Shown piece by piece: positions 16,421 through 24,101 of a stretch of 43,803 bases of DNA. How positions within the stretch are numbered: the stretch's first letter is position 1; each line of letters opens with the position of its first letter. Source of the stretch: Nocardia tenerifensis NBRC 101015 (GTDB lineage: Bacteria; Actinomycetota; Actinomycetes; Mycobacteriales; Mycobacteriaceae); assembly GCF_000308715.1 (NCBI RefSeq), contig NZ_BAGH01000599.1, positions 1-43,803 of the forward strand. Reading direction: 5' to 3'. The notes beneath the pieces were generated by a model. That model was not told the origin of the DNA. It worked only from the letters and a program-made list of their open reading frames with translations, and made no database searches. Both the position numbers and the translations under genes were made by a program.

Positions 16421-17209
16421 ATGACCGTGTCGGACTCTGTCGACTATCGAGCCATGTTCCGGCTCGACGGGAAACGCGCCCTCGTGATCGGCGCGGGCAG
16501 CGGCATCGGCCGCGAATCGGCGCTCGCGCTCGGCGCGCTCGGGGCGCGGGTGACGTGCGCGGATATCGACCTCGCGAAGGCGGAGGAGACTGCGGGAGGA
16601 TCCGGATCCGATTCCGCCGCAACGCTGTTGGATGTCCGGGATGCCGACGCCGTCGCCGCGGCCGCCGCGGCGCTGCCCGATCTCGACGTGCTCGTCTTCA
16701 CCACCGGTCGCAACGTCCGCAAGCGTCTGTTCGACTACACCACCGCCGAGTTCGACGACGTGCTCGACCTGAACCTGCGCGGCGCCTTCCACATCATTCG
16801 CGCGTTCGGCGCCGGGATGGTCGCCCGGGGCGGCGGTTCGATCGTGGGCATGTCCTCGATCCGGTCGATCACCGTCGAGCCCGGGCAGGCCGTGTACGCG
16901 GCGTCGAAGGCGGCGCTGGTACAGCTGATCCGCGGCGCCGCGGCGGAATTCGGGCCCGCCGGGGTGCGGGTGAACGCGGTCGCGCCCGGCGTGGTGCGCA
17001 CGCCGCTGACCGACCCGATCTTCGCGGTGCCGGAGTGGCAGGCCGCCTACGCGGCCAAGAGCGCGCTCGGCCGGTGGGCCCGGCCGAGCGAGATCGCCGG
17101 GGCGGTCGCGTTTTTGGCCTCCGACGCGTCCAGTTTCATCACCGGGTCGCTGCTGTGCGTCGACGGCGGCTGGACCGCCGTCGACGGCCGCTACGATCCG
17201 CCGCGCTGA
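16421..17209 (+). CDS. classical short-chain dehydrogenase/reductase
   Basis: A 262-residue classical SDR with GAGSGIG (about residues 24-30), a CADID-like acidic end to strand 2, catalytic Ser in GMSSIRS, and YAASK. The C-terminus has FITGSLLCVDGGWTA, typical of FabG-like enzymes. The NAG triad position reads TGR (FTTGRN), a mild deviation. It follows the aldehyde dehydrogenase by 9 bp and closes the plus operon. Its last 19 bp overlap the convergent carrier-protein gene. It probably oxidises or reduces a hydroxyl/keto group of a phosphonate intermediate; the specific step is unknown. Confidence 0.87.
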   Translation: MTVSDSVDYRAMFRLDGKRALVIGAGSGIGRESALALGALGARVTCADIDLAKAEETAGGSGSDSAATLLDVRDADAVAAAAAALPDLDVLVFTTGRNVRKRLFDYTTAEFDDVLDLNLRGAFHIIRAFGAGMVARGGGSIVGMSSIRSITVEPGQAVYAASKAALVQLIRGAAAEFGPAGVRVNAVAPGVVRTPLTDPIFAVPEWQAAYAAKSALGRWARPSEIAGAVAFLASDASSFITGSLLCVDGGWTAVDGRYDPPR

Positions 17210-17424
17210 GTCACCTCCCCCGCCGCGTCGTCGACGAAGGCGCCCATGTCGGGCGCCTCGAAGACGAGAGTCATCGGCAGCTCGACGCCGAACTCCGTGC
17301 GTAGCCCGGTCATCAGCTCGCCGGCGAGCAGCGAGTCACCGCCCAGCTCATAGAAGTTCGCGGTCGGTTCGGTGAAATCGGGGCCGCACACGCGCCCGAC
17401 CACCGTCCAAATCCGTTCTCGCAC
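17191..17424 (-). CDS. peptidyl/acyl carrier protein
   Basis: A 77-residue stand-alone carrier protein. The phosphopantetheine site is ELGGDSLLAGEL with Ser31; GGDS is more typical of NRPS-type peptidyl carriers than of fatty-acid ACPs. It is encoded 3 bp after the adenylate-forming ligase, which should load it, and is the last gene of the 23965-17191 operon. The stop is inside the convergent SDR gene (19-bp overlap). With the ligase, the free condensation domain and the reductase-like SDR it forms a dissected NRPS line. Confidence 0.9.
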   Translation of the reverse strand: MRERIWTVVGRVCGPDFTEPTANFYELGGDSLLAGELMTGLRTEFGVELPMTLVFEAPDMGAFVDDAAGEVTQRGGS

Positions 17425-17427
17425 GGA

Positions 17428-18852
17428 TCAATCCCTTCGCCGCAGTTTGCCGGAGGCGGTCCGGCGCACGTCGGCCACGATGTCGATGATCCGCGGCGTC
17501 TGGGCCCGGGACAGCTCGGCCCGGCAGCCGCGCATCAGCTCGGCACGGACCTGCTCCGGATCCCCGTCGTACAGGCTGACCTCGGCATACACCACCTCTC
17601 CGAGCGCGGGGTCCGGCAGGGCGCGAATGCGGACGTCACGTACCGCACTGTGGCGCTCCAGAACCCGCTCGACGTCGCGCGGAAAGACCTTGACTCCACC
17701 GACGTTGATGGCGTCGTCCTTGCGTCCGATCAGGGACACGTAGCCTTCGGCGTCCATCCACGCGAGGTCGCCGACGCTGAAATGCCCTGCGGCCTCGGCC
17801 AATTCGGGCCCGACTCCGAGATACGCGGGCTGCGCGGCGTTTTCGTCGGTCATGAACAGCTCCCCCGCCGTCCCGGCCGGGACCTCACGCCGGCACTCGT
17901 CCAGGATGCGAGCCGAACAGTGGATCGGCCGACCCACCGAACCCGGGTGCTCGAGCCACTCGTCGCCGCGGATGCTCAGGGTGCCGATCCGTTCGACGCT
18001 GCCATACTCCTCATAGACCCTGGCCGGTTCGATCAGCTCCAGCCAACCGCGTTTCACCGGCTCCGGGCACCGCGAAGCGGTGTGCACGACCAGCTCCAGC
18101 GAGGAGAACCGGCGCCGGTCCATGCCGCTCGCGGTGAGGAGCGTGCCCATCTGCGCGGGCACGGTCCGCATGACCTGCACCCGCTCGGACTCGAGCAGCT
18201 CCAGGAACAGTTTCGGCGAGGCATTGCCCGGAATGACGATGCGGTGTCCGAGCGCCAGGCCGTGGTACAGCGCGCCGAAACCCGCGTGGTACAGGGGAAG
18301 TCCGACGATCTGCGTCTGGCCGTAGCCCAGGCCCCGCTCTTGTTCCGCGGGGCTCAACGGCCCGGATTCGGTGTAGGCCCACGGCCGGTTCCTGATGACG
18401 AGCTTGGAGATGCCGGTGGTGCCGCCGGACAGCGAGACCGATCTCGGAAGTCCGTCCGCCGGAATCGGAGTCGGGACCTCGCGCCGGTGCGCGGCGCTGA
18501 GCCCCAGGTCGTCCCCTTCGACGACCCACCCTCGCGAGTATCGGCCGGTGATATTGGACCGCACCGCGGCCGGCCACCGATGATCCACGGGAAGGACGGT
18601 GGCCCCGACCTCCCACAGCGCCAGCGTCGCCACCACGTGGCCGACGCCGGACGGGAGGGCGACCGCGACGACGTCGCCCGCGCGTAATCCGTTGCGCCGA
18701 TAAACTTTCGCCCGCTCGCCCGACTCGGCCACCAGTGCGCTCCAGGTGATCTCGTCCGCGGCGGTGAAGCCGCGGACGGTGACGGCGGGTTCCTGCGGCC
18801 GGTCCGCGGCCGTCTTCGCGACGAGCTCGCAGACCGAAATGCTGTGCTTCAT
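17428..18852 (-). CDS. adenylate-forming acid ligase (AMP-dependent synthetase)
   Basis: A 474-residue member of the ANL superfamily. The nucleotide loop is SLSGGTTGISKLV, a variant of SGTTGxPK. Then come EEYGSVE (A5-like), VGDLAWMDAEGYVSLIGRKDDAIN (A7-A8) and the C-terminal catalytic Lys in TASGKLRR. ATG 18852 lies 4 bp after the aminotransferase stop; an upstream frame extension would run into that gene. It activates a carboxylic acid as an acyl-AMP and most likely loads the carrier protein encoded 3 bp downstream. At 474 residues it is compact, and no second carrier or condensation domain is attached. The substrate is not predictable from what I can see; it could be an amino acid, hydroxy acid or phosphonate acid. 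Confidence 0.88.
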   Translation of the reverse strand: MKHSISVCELVAKTAADRPQEPAVTVRGFTAADEITWSALVAESGERAKVYRRNGLRAGDVVAVALPSGVGHVVATLALWEVGATVLPVDHRWPAAVRSNITGRYSRGWVVEGDDLGLSAAHRREVPTPIPADGLPRSVSLSGGTTGISKLVIRNRPWAYTESGPLSPAEQERGLGYGQTQIVGLPLYHAGFGALYHGLALGHRIVIPGNASPKLFLELLESERVQVMRTVPAQMGTLLTASGMDRRRFSSLELVVHTASRCPEPVKRGWLELIEPARVYEEYGSVERIGTLSIRGDEWLEHPGSVGRPIHCSARILDECRREVPAGTAGELFMTDENAAQPAYLGVGPELAEAAGHFSVGDLAWMDAEGYVSLIGRKDDAINVGGVKVFPRDVERVLERHSAVRDVRIRALPDPALGEVVYAEVSLYDGDPEQVRAELMRGCRAELSRAQTPRIIDIVADVRRTASGKLRRRD

Positions 18853-18856
18853 CTGT

Positions 18857-20176
18857 TTATCCGCTGCCGACCACGTATTCGTCGGCGACGCACAGTGTCT
18901 CGTCGAGCAGGGCCATTCCCTCGCGGATCTCCGCCTCATCGATGATCAGCGGCGGGGACACCACGATCATGTTCCAGTGGGTGAGCAGGTACAGGCCTTT
19001 CTGGAACGCCGCCGCGGTCAGCTTCGTCATCGGCTCGGCGGCCGCGCTGCCGGGGTTGAACGGGACCAGCGGTTGCTTGGTCGCGCGGTCGGTGACGAGT
19101 TCGATGCCCCAGAAGCATCCGCTGCCGCGGATATCGCCGATCGAGGGATGTCGTTCGGCCAGTTCGCGTAACGCGGCCTCGATCACGGCGCCGAGACGGT
19201 CGGCGCGTTCGACCAGTCGCTCCTTCTGATAGACCTGCAACGCGGCGACGGCGGCCGCGCAGGCCACCGGGTGTGCACTGTAGGTCAAGCCGTAGGGGAA
19301 GACCGAGTCCTGCAGCCACCCGGAGAGCCGGTCGCTCACGGCGACGGCGGCCAGCGGCAGGTAGCCGGCGGTCAAACCCTTTGCGCACGTGATGATGTCG
19401 GGCACCACGCCCCACCGGTCGCAGGCGAACCAGCTGCCGGTGCGGCCGAACCCGGTCATCACCTCGTCGCAGATCAGCATGATCCCGTGCTCGGTGCACA
19501 CGTCGCGGATGGCCCGCAGATACCCGTCGGGCGGGACGATCACGCCGTTGATGCCGGTGATCGGCTCGACGATCACCGCCGCCACGTTCTCCGCGCCCTC
19601 GTACTGGAGCAGTTCGCGCAGGTGCGGCGCGCCCGAGCACACCGGGCACGGCGTGGGATGACCGGCGGGGCAGCGGTAGGTGTACGGGTCGAGCATGCGG
19701 ACCACGCCCGGCACCCCCGGCTCCCCGACCCACCGGCGCGGCTCGCCGGTCAGCGTGAGCGCACCCGCCGAACTGCCGTGATACGAGCGGTAGCGGGCGA
19801 TGACCTTGTCGCGGCCGGTGTACGCGCGCGCCAGACGGATCGCGGCCTCGTTCGCCTCGGTGCCGCTGCACGCGAAGAAGAACGAGTTGAGGTCGCCCGG
19901 GGTGATCTCGGCCAGCCGGTCGGCCAGCTCGTCGACGATCTCTACGTCCCATGGCCGCCCGAGGGTCGCCATGGTGGCCACCTGCTTCTGCACCGCCTCC
20001 TGGATCTCCGTGCGGCTGTGACCCAGGTTGGCGTTGACCAGTTGCGAACTGAAATCGAGATAGGACCGGCCCGCCGCGTCGAAGAAGCGGCAGCCCTCGC
20101 CGCCGACTATGCGCGGCGGCGGCTGGGTTCCCTGTCTCGACCAGGCCTGGATCACCCGGCCTCTAGCTTCTCCCAT
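18857..20176 (-). CDS. class III PLP-dependent aminotransferase
   Basis: A 439-residue class III (omega/taurine-pyruvate type) aminotransferase. Visible landmarks are SGTEANEAAIRLAR, SYHGSSAGALTLTG, ICDEVMTGFGRTG with the cofactor Asp, and the PLP Lys in CAKGLTAGYLPLA. I chose ATG 20176 because GGGAGG lies 8 nt upstream; GTG 20185 would leave the Shine-Dalgarno adjacent to the start. A short insert with CPVCSG follows YTYRCPAGHPTPCPVC, giving three cysteines near residue 160-175. The class interconverts aldehydes or keto acids and amines. In this cluster the obvious substrates are phosphonoformaldehyde (giving aminomethylphosphonate) or phosphonoacetaldehyde. That assignment is inference. Confidence 0.88.
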   Translation of the reverse strand: MGEARGRVIQAWSRQGTQPPPRIVGGEGCRFFDAAGRSYLDFSSQLVNANLGHSRTEIQEAVQKQVATMATLGRPWDVEIVDELADRLAEITPGDLNSFFFACSGTEANEAAIRLARAYTGRDKVIARYRSYHGSSAGALTLTGEPRRWVGEPGVPGVVRMLDPYTYRCPAGHPTPCPVCSGAPHLRELLQYEGAENVAAVIVEPITGINGVIVPPDGYLRAIRDVCTEHGIMLICDEVMTGFGRTGSWFACDRWGVVPDIITCAKGLTAGYLPLAAVAVSDRLSGWLQDSVFPYGLTYSAHPVACAAAVAALQVYQKERLVERADRLGAVIEAALRELAERHPSIGDIRGSGCFWGIELVTDRATKQPLVPFNPGSAAAEPMTKLTAAAFQKGLYLLTHWNMIVVSPPLIIDEAEIREGMALLDETLCVADEYVVGSG

Positions 20177-20220
20177 ATGAGACACCTCCCGATTCCCTTG
20201 GCGCTGAGACGTTTACGTTC

Positions 20221-20973
20221 TCAGCGGATGGCGACGCGACGCCGGCTTCCCGGATCGAAGGTGAACGTCGCGACGATCGACAGAGCGCACGCCCATCCGG
20301 TGAGCACCGCGAGGTTCGGCGCGACGCTCGCCAATCCCCCGTGTTCGGCGAGCACGCGTTTCATGCCGTCCACTGCCCAGTACTGCGGGGTGAGCGGCGC
20401 GAGCGGGCGGTTCCACGCGGGCAGCAGCCGGACCGGCACCACCGCGCCGCCGACCGCGCCCATGCCGAGAACCACCAACTGGCAAAGGTTTTGCATCGCC
20501 GAGACGTTGCGGGTGAGCGCGATCAGCACGAGGCCGAGGGCGATGGCGGTCCACGCGATGATCAGGATGAGCACGGTGAGGGCGAGCAGCGATCCGTTGA
20601 TCGTTCCGCCGAACAGCACCCGTCCGGTGCCGATCAACAGCGCCATCTGTGCCGCGGACAGCAGGAAGTACGGGATCGCGAGCTGGATCGCCATCACCCC
20701 CTTGGACAGGCCGCTGGTCTTCACGAGATTCCATGCGCCCGAAGCGTGTTCGCGGTAGTGCGCGGTGCCCATGAACATCATCACGTAGAAGCCGAACATG
20801 ATCGTGAAGCCCGGCACGGTCTGGTTCGCGCCCGCGCCGCCGGTGAGGCCGGAGAACGCCTCGCTGAGCAAACCCTGCATCAGCAGCGGCGCGGCGAAGA
20901 GGAAGACGAACAGGGTGGGGTCCTGACGCCAGGTCGACAGCTCTTTCCGGACGAAGGCGCAGGTGATCGTCAT
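20221..20973 (-). CDS. ABC-2 type transporter permease
   Basis: A 250-residue membrane protein with about six hydrophobic segments: LFVFLFAAPLLM, FTIMFGFYVMMFMG, LAIPYFLLSAAQMALLIG, LTVLILIIAWTAIALGLVL, LVVLGMGAVGGAVVPV and a C-terminal helix. It also has the PLTPQYWAVDGMKRVL motif before the last loop, typical of DrrB-like ABC-2 exporters. Its ATG overlaps the TGA of the ATPase gene by 4 bp (ATGA), so both are made together. It probably exports the phosphonate product and may confer self-protection. Confidence 0.88.
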   Translation of the reverse strand: MTITCAFVRKELSTWRQDPTLFVFLFAAPLLMQGLLSEAFSGLTGGAGANQTVPGFTIMFGFYVMMFMGTAHYREHASGAWNLVKTSGLSKGVMAIQLAIPYFLLSAAQMALLIGTGRVLFGGTINGSLLALTVLILIIAWTAIALGLVLIALTRNVSAMQNLCQLVVLGMGAVGGAVVPVRLLPAWNRPLAPLTPQYWAVDGMKRVLAEHGGLASVAPNLAVLTGWACALSIVATFTFDPGSRRRVAIR

Positions 20974-21917
20974 CGCGCCGCCACGCGGGGCTCGATGACC
21001 TGGAGAAAGGCGTTCTCCAGGGAGATCGGGACCACTCGCACATCCTTGACAGGCAGCCGGCTCTCGTCGAGCAGCTCGAGGATCGTCGACAGGATCTCGG
21101 CCTTCTCCGCGCTCACCTGAATGCGTCTGCCGCGCAACGTGATTCCGCTGTCGGGCAGCGCCTCCGACAACAGGGTCGTGACGGCCGCAACCTCGTCGCT
21201 GACGATCTCGCAGTACGGGCTGGCGTATTGCGCCACAAAGCTTTTCACGTCGGACGTGACGATGAGCCGGCCCGTGTCGAGCACACCCACTCTGTCGCAG
21301 AGGATCTCGGCTTCCTCCAGGTGGTGGGTGGTGTAGAGGATGGTCGCGCCCTCGCCGCGCAGCTCGCGCAAGATGTGGTGGATGGCGTGCCTGGAGTCGA
21401 TGTCGACGCCGGTGCTCGGCTCGTCGAGGACCATGAGCGGCGGGGCGTGCACAATGCCCATGCCGATCGAGAGCCTGCGGCGTTCACCGCCGGACAGGTT
21501 GGCGCCGCCCCGGTCGGCCACCGCGCTGAGCCCGAGCAGCTCCATCACCTCGCCCGCTCTGCGCCGGGCGGACGCACTCGACATGCCGCGCACGATCGCC
21601 GCGAAGCTCAGGTTCTGCCACACCGTCATCGCCAAGTAGACCGTATTGTCCTGCGGGACATAGCCGATGCGCTTGCGCACCCGCCGGCCGTGGCGTCGCA
21701 CGTCGCTGCCGAACACCCGGATGCGGCCCGCGGTGGGCTTGACGAGTCCGCAGACGATATCGAGGGTCGTGGACTTGCCCGCGCCGTTGCGGCCGAGCAG
21801 TCCGAAGATCTCGCCGCGGCCGATGGACAGGTCGACGTCGTCCAGGGCCAGGACCTGGCCGTACTTCTTTCGCAAGCCTTCTACCTGGACGACCGGTTCG
21901 TCGGGTGTCACGTCCAT
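20970..21917 (-). CDS. ABC transporter ATP-binding protein (DrrA/CcmA type)
   Basis: A 315-residue ATPase. Walker A is GRNGAGKST (about residues 41-49), the signature motif is LSGGERRRLSIG, Walker B is LMVLDEPSTGVD, and the switch His is in YTTHHLEEAE. The C-terminal ~90 residues form the regulatory tail seen in DrrA-type exporters. The start ATG 21917 overlaps the end of the serine hydrolase gene by 10 bp, and the stop overlaps the permease start. With the permease it forms a single two-component exporter in the middle of the biosynthetic operon. Confidence 0.92.
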   Translation of the reverse strand: MDVTPDEPVVQVEGLRKKYGQVLALDDVDLSIGRGEIFGLLGRNGAGKSTTLDIVCGLVKPTAGRIRVFGSDVRRHGRRVRKRIGYVPQDNTVYLAMTVWQNLSFAAIVRGMSSASARRRAGEVMELLGLSAVADRGGANLSGGERRRLSIGMGIVHAPPLMVLDEPSTGVDIDSRHAIHHILRELRGEGATILYTTHHLEEAEILCDRVGVLDTGRLIVTSDVKSFVAQYASPYCEIVSDEVAAVTTLLSEALPDSGITLRGRRIQVSAEKAEILSTILELLDESRLPVKDVRVVPISLENAFLQVIEPRVAAR

Positions 21918-23053
21918 GGAGCGGCCTGCTCCACGATCGAGCGGACGAGGTCGCGGTAGTGGACGGCGCGGCCATAGCACTGCGTCATCATGACCGCGCC
22001 GATTCCGCTGGGGATGTGGTAGAGGAAGCAGGTCGCGCCGCGGCCGAGCCAGCCGACGGTTCGCGCGTGCGGATCCAGGGCGGACCAGGCCGGATCGGTG
22101 CTCGGCACGTGCAGCCCGTATGAGAAGCCGTAGCCCTTGCCAGGGAGATAGTCGGGGCCGCTGCCGGCTAGCGGGCCGATTTGATCTATGAAGAGCGCGC
22201 GGCTGTTCGAGCCCAGGGCCGGTATCGACAACTGGCCGTCGCGGTCGGGGGTGATCGCGCACAGCAGAGTGGCGAAGTCGGCGGCGGTCGAGTAGCCGCC
22301 CGAGCCCGCCGACAGCCAGGCCGGCCGTTCCTGATGTGTCACAAGGTCTTTGGGCGTCGCGGGCGGGTCCATGGACGGCTGTGCGACGCGGTGCAGGTCC
22401 GCCGGACGAACGCTGAAACCGGTGTCGCGCAGGCCGAGTGGGCGGCAGACGCGCTGGTCGACGATCTCGTCGAGGGGGCGGCCGTCGGCCAGTTCCAGGA
22501 TGCGACCGAGGACATCCAGGGCCATGCCGTACTCCCACACCGTTCCGGGATCGGCCGCGAGGGGCTGCTTCGCGAGGTTCCGCACGGCGTCGTCCAGGGT
22601 GTATGTCCCGGCGCGGTGTTCGTACTTCCGGATGCCGGCCTTTTCGTAGTACGGCTTGATGTTCGGCGAGGTGTGGTAGCCGCCGCCGATGCCCGCAGTC
22701 TGCCGCAGCAGGTCCTCGATCAGGAGCGGGCGTTTCGGCGGTCGCAGCGCGCCGTCCGATTCGACGCGGAGGCCGGCGAAGTACGGCAGCCACTCGGCGA
22801 CCGGGTCATCCAGTCGCAGCTTGTCCTCCGCCATCATGCGCAAGGCCGCCAGCGCGACGAAGACCTTCGTCATGGAGTAGATGCGGAAGATCGCGTCATC
22901 CGGCATGGGCCGCGCGCCGTACGGGTCGAGCTTGCCGACGGCCTGCAGATCGATCAGCGATCCGTCCGCCGTGACCGCGATGACCGCTCCGGGCAGCCTG
23001 CGCGCCTCCACCTCGGCCGAAATGGCCGACAGCAGCTGCGTCATCATGTCCAT
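21908..23053 (-). CDS. serine hydrolase of the beta-lactamase/esterase (class C-like) family
   Basis: A 381-residue protein with the SxxK nucleophile motif SMTK (about residue 70), a Tyr motif WEYGM in place of YxN, and GWLGRG in place of the KTG/HxG strand. The Asn is therefore replaced by Met in the second motif. No signal peptide is present, so it is probably cytosolic. Start ATG 23053 was taken because GGGAG lies 8 nt upstream; a longer frame begins at 23083. Family members include esterases, D-amino acid amidases, transesterases such as LovD, and peptidases. In this operon it may move or remove an acyl group. The function is inferred only broadly. Confidence 0.82.
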   Translation of the reverse strand: MDMMTQLLSAISAEVEARRLPGAVIAVTADGSLIDLQAVGKLDPYGARPMPDDAIFRIYSMTKVFVALAALRMMAEDKLRLDDPVAEWLPYFAGLRVESDGALRPPKRPLLIEDLLRQTAGIGGGYHTSPNIKPYYEKAGIRKYEHRAGTYTLDDAVRNLAKQPLAADPGTVWEYGMALDVLGRILELADGRPLDEIVDQRVCRPLGLRDTGFSVRPADLHRVAQPSMDPPATPKDLVTHQERPAWLSAGSGGYSTAADFATLLCAITPDRDGQLSIPALGSNSRALFIDQIGPLAGSGPDYLPGKGYGFSYGLHVPSTDPAWSALDPHARTVGWLGRGATCFLYHIPSGIGAVMMTQCYGRAVHYRDLVRSIVEQAAPWT

Positions 23054-23125
23054 CGTCGTCTCCCGCGCCCCCCGACGCCCCATTTGCGTATTCGTACTTC
23101 AGCGCCTGGTCGACGACGCCGAGGG

Positions 23126-23965
23126 TCAAACCTCCACGTTGTCGATCAGGCGGGTGGTACCCACCCGGACGGCCGCCACGAGCCGGTTGCCGCTCGTGGC
23201 CTCGGGCACCGGGTCGAGGGTTTCGCTGTCGACCAGTTCGAGGTATTCGACCCGGTGCACGCCCGCCTCGATCAATTGTCGGCGTCCGGCGGCGAGCACG
23301 GCGGCGACTTCGCCCGATTCGGTCCGTAGCTGTGTGGTGAGGTCCGTCAGGATGCGGAACAGGGACGCGGCGATGGGGCGTTCGGCGAGGGAGAGATAGG
23401 TGTTCCTGGACGAGAGGGCCAGGCCGTCGGCCTCGCGGACCGTCGGAACCGCCCGGACCTCCACCGGCAGCCCCAGGTCACGAACCATGGCCCGCATGAC
23501 CACGAGCTGTTGGAAGTCCTTCTCCCCCAGGTAAACCGCGGTGGGGGCGAGCAGGATCAAGATCTTCGACATCTCGGTGGTGACGCCCGCGAAGTGGGTC
23601 GGGCGTCCCTGCCCGCACAGCACCGACGACAGGCGCGGCACCGCGACCGTGAGACCGAATCCGGGCGGGAACAGTTCCTCCGCCGTCGGCAGCCAGGCGA
23701 TGTCGGCGCCCACCTTCTCGCACAGGCCTAAGTCTGTTTCCTCGTCGCGCGGGTAGGACTCGAAGTCCTCATTCGGCCCGAACTGCAGCGGATTGACGAA
23801 TATGGACGCCACCACCACGTCGTCGCGCCTCTTCGCCTCCTGAATGAGCGCGAGGTGCCCATCGTGCAGCGCCCCCATGGTGGGCACATAGCCGATGCTC
23901 TTACCCAGCTCGCGAGATCGGGCCAGGGCTCGGCCCAGCTCCGCCGTACTCCGGACAATGATCAT
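23126..23965 (-). CDS. panC: pantoate-beta-alanine ligase (pantothenate synthetase) in a biosynthetic operon
   Basis: A 279-residue PanC with the full set of family motifs: PTMGALHDGH (HxGH, residues 34-37), VNPLQFGPNEDFESYPR, GxxRPTHFAGVTT, LGEKDFQQ and SSRNTYLS. The enzyme adenylates pantoate and transfers it to beta-alanine. It starts the 23965-17191 operon (ATG with GAGGGAAG upstream; a TAGGAT -10-like box at 24042-24047 on the minus strand). It is not next to panB, panD or other coenzyme A genes. Its place among carrier protein, ligase, aminotransferase and exporter suggests a cluster-specific job: an amide ligation using a pantoate-like acid or an amine such as an aminoalkylphosphonate, or a resistant duplicate. 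Whether the genome has another panC cannot be seen here. Confidence 0.9.
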   Translation of the reverse strand: MIIVRSTAELGRALARSRELGKSIGYVPTMGALHDGHLALIQEAKRRDDVVVASIFVNPLQFGPNEDFESYPRDEETDLGLCEKVGADIAWLPTAEELFPPGFGLTVAVPRLSSVLCGQGRPTHFAGVTTEMSKILILLAPTAVYLGEKDFQQLVVMRAMVRDLGLPVEVRAVPTVREADGLALSSRNTYLSLAERPIAASLFRILTDLTTQLRTESGEVAAVLAAGRRQLIEAGVHRVEYLELVDSETLDPVPEATSGNRLVAAVRVGTTRLIDNVEV

Positions 23966-24101
23966 CGGCGTTGCTTCCCTCAGCGCTTCACGGTGCTCGG
24001 CGCGTCGGACGTGTGACACTCCGCGCTCGATTCCCACGGCGATCCTAACAAGCAGGGTGGCGCCGTGTTCTCGAATCCGGGCTACCGCGAAGGGCTTTCG
24101 G

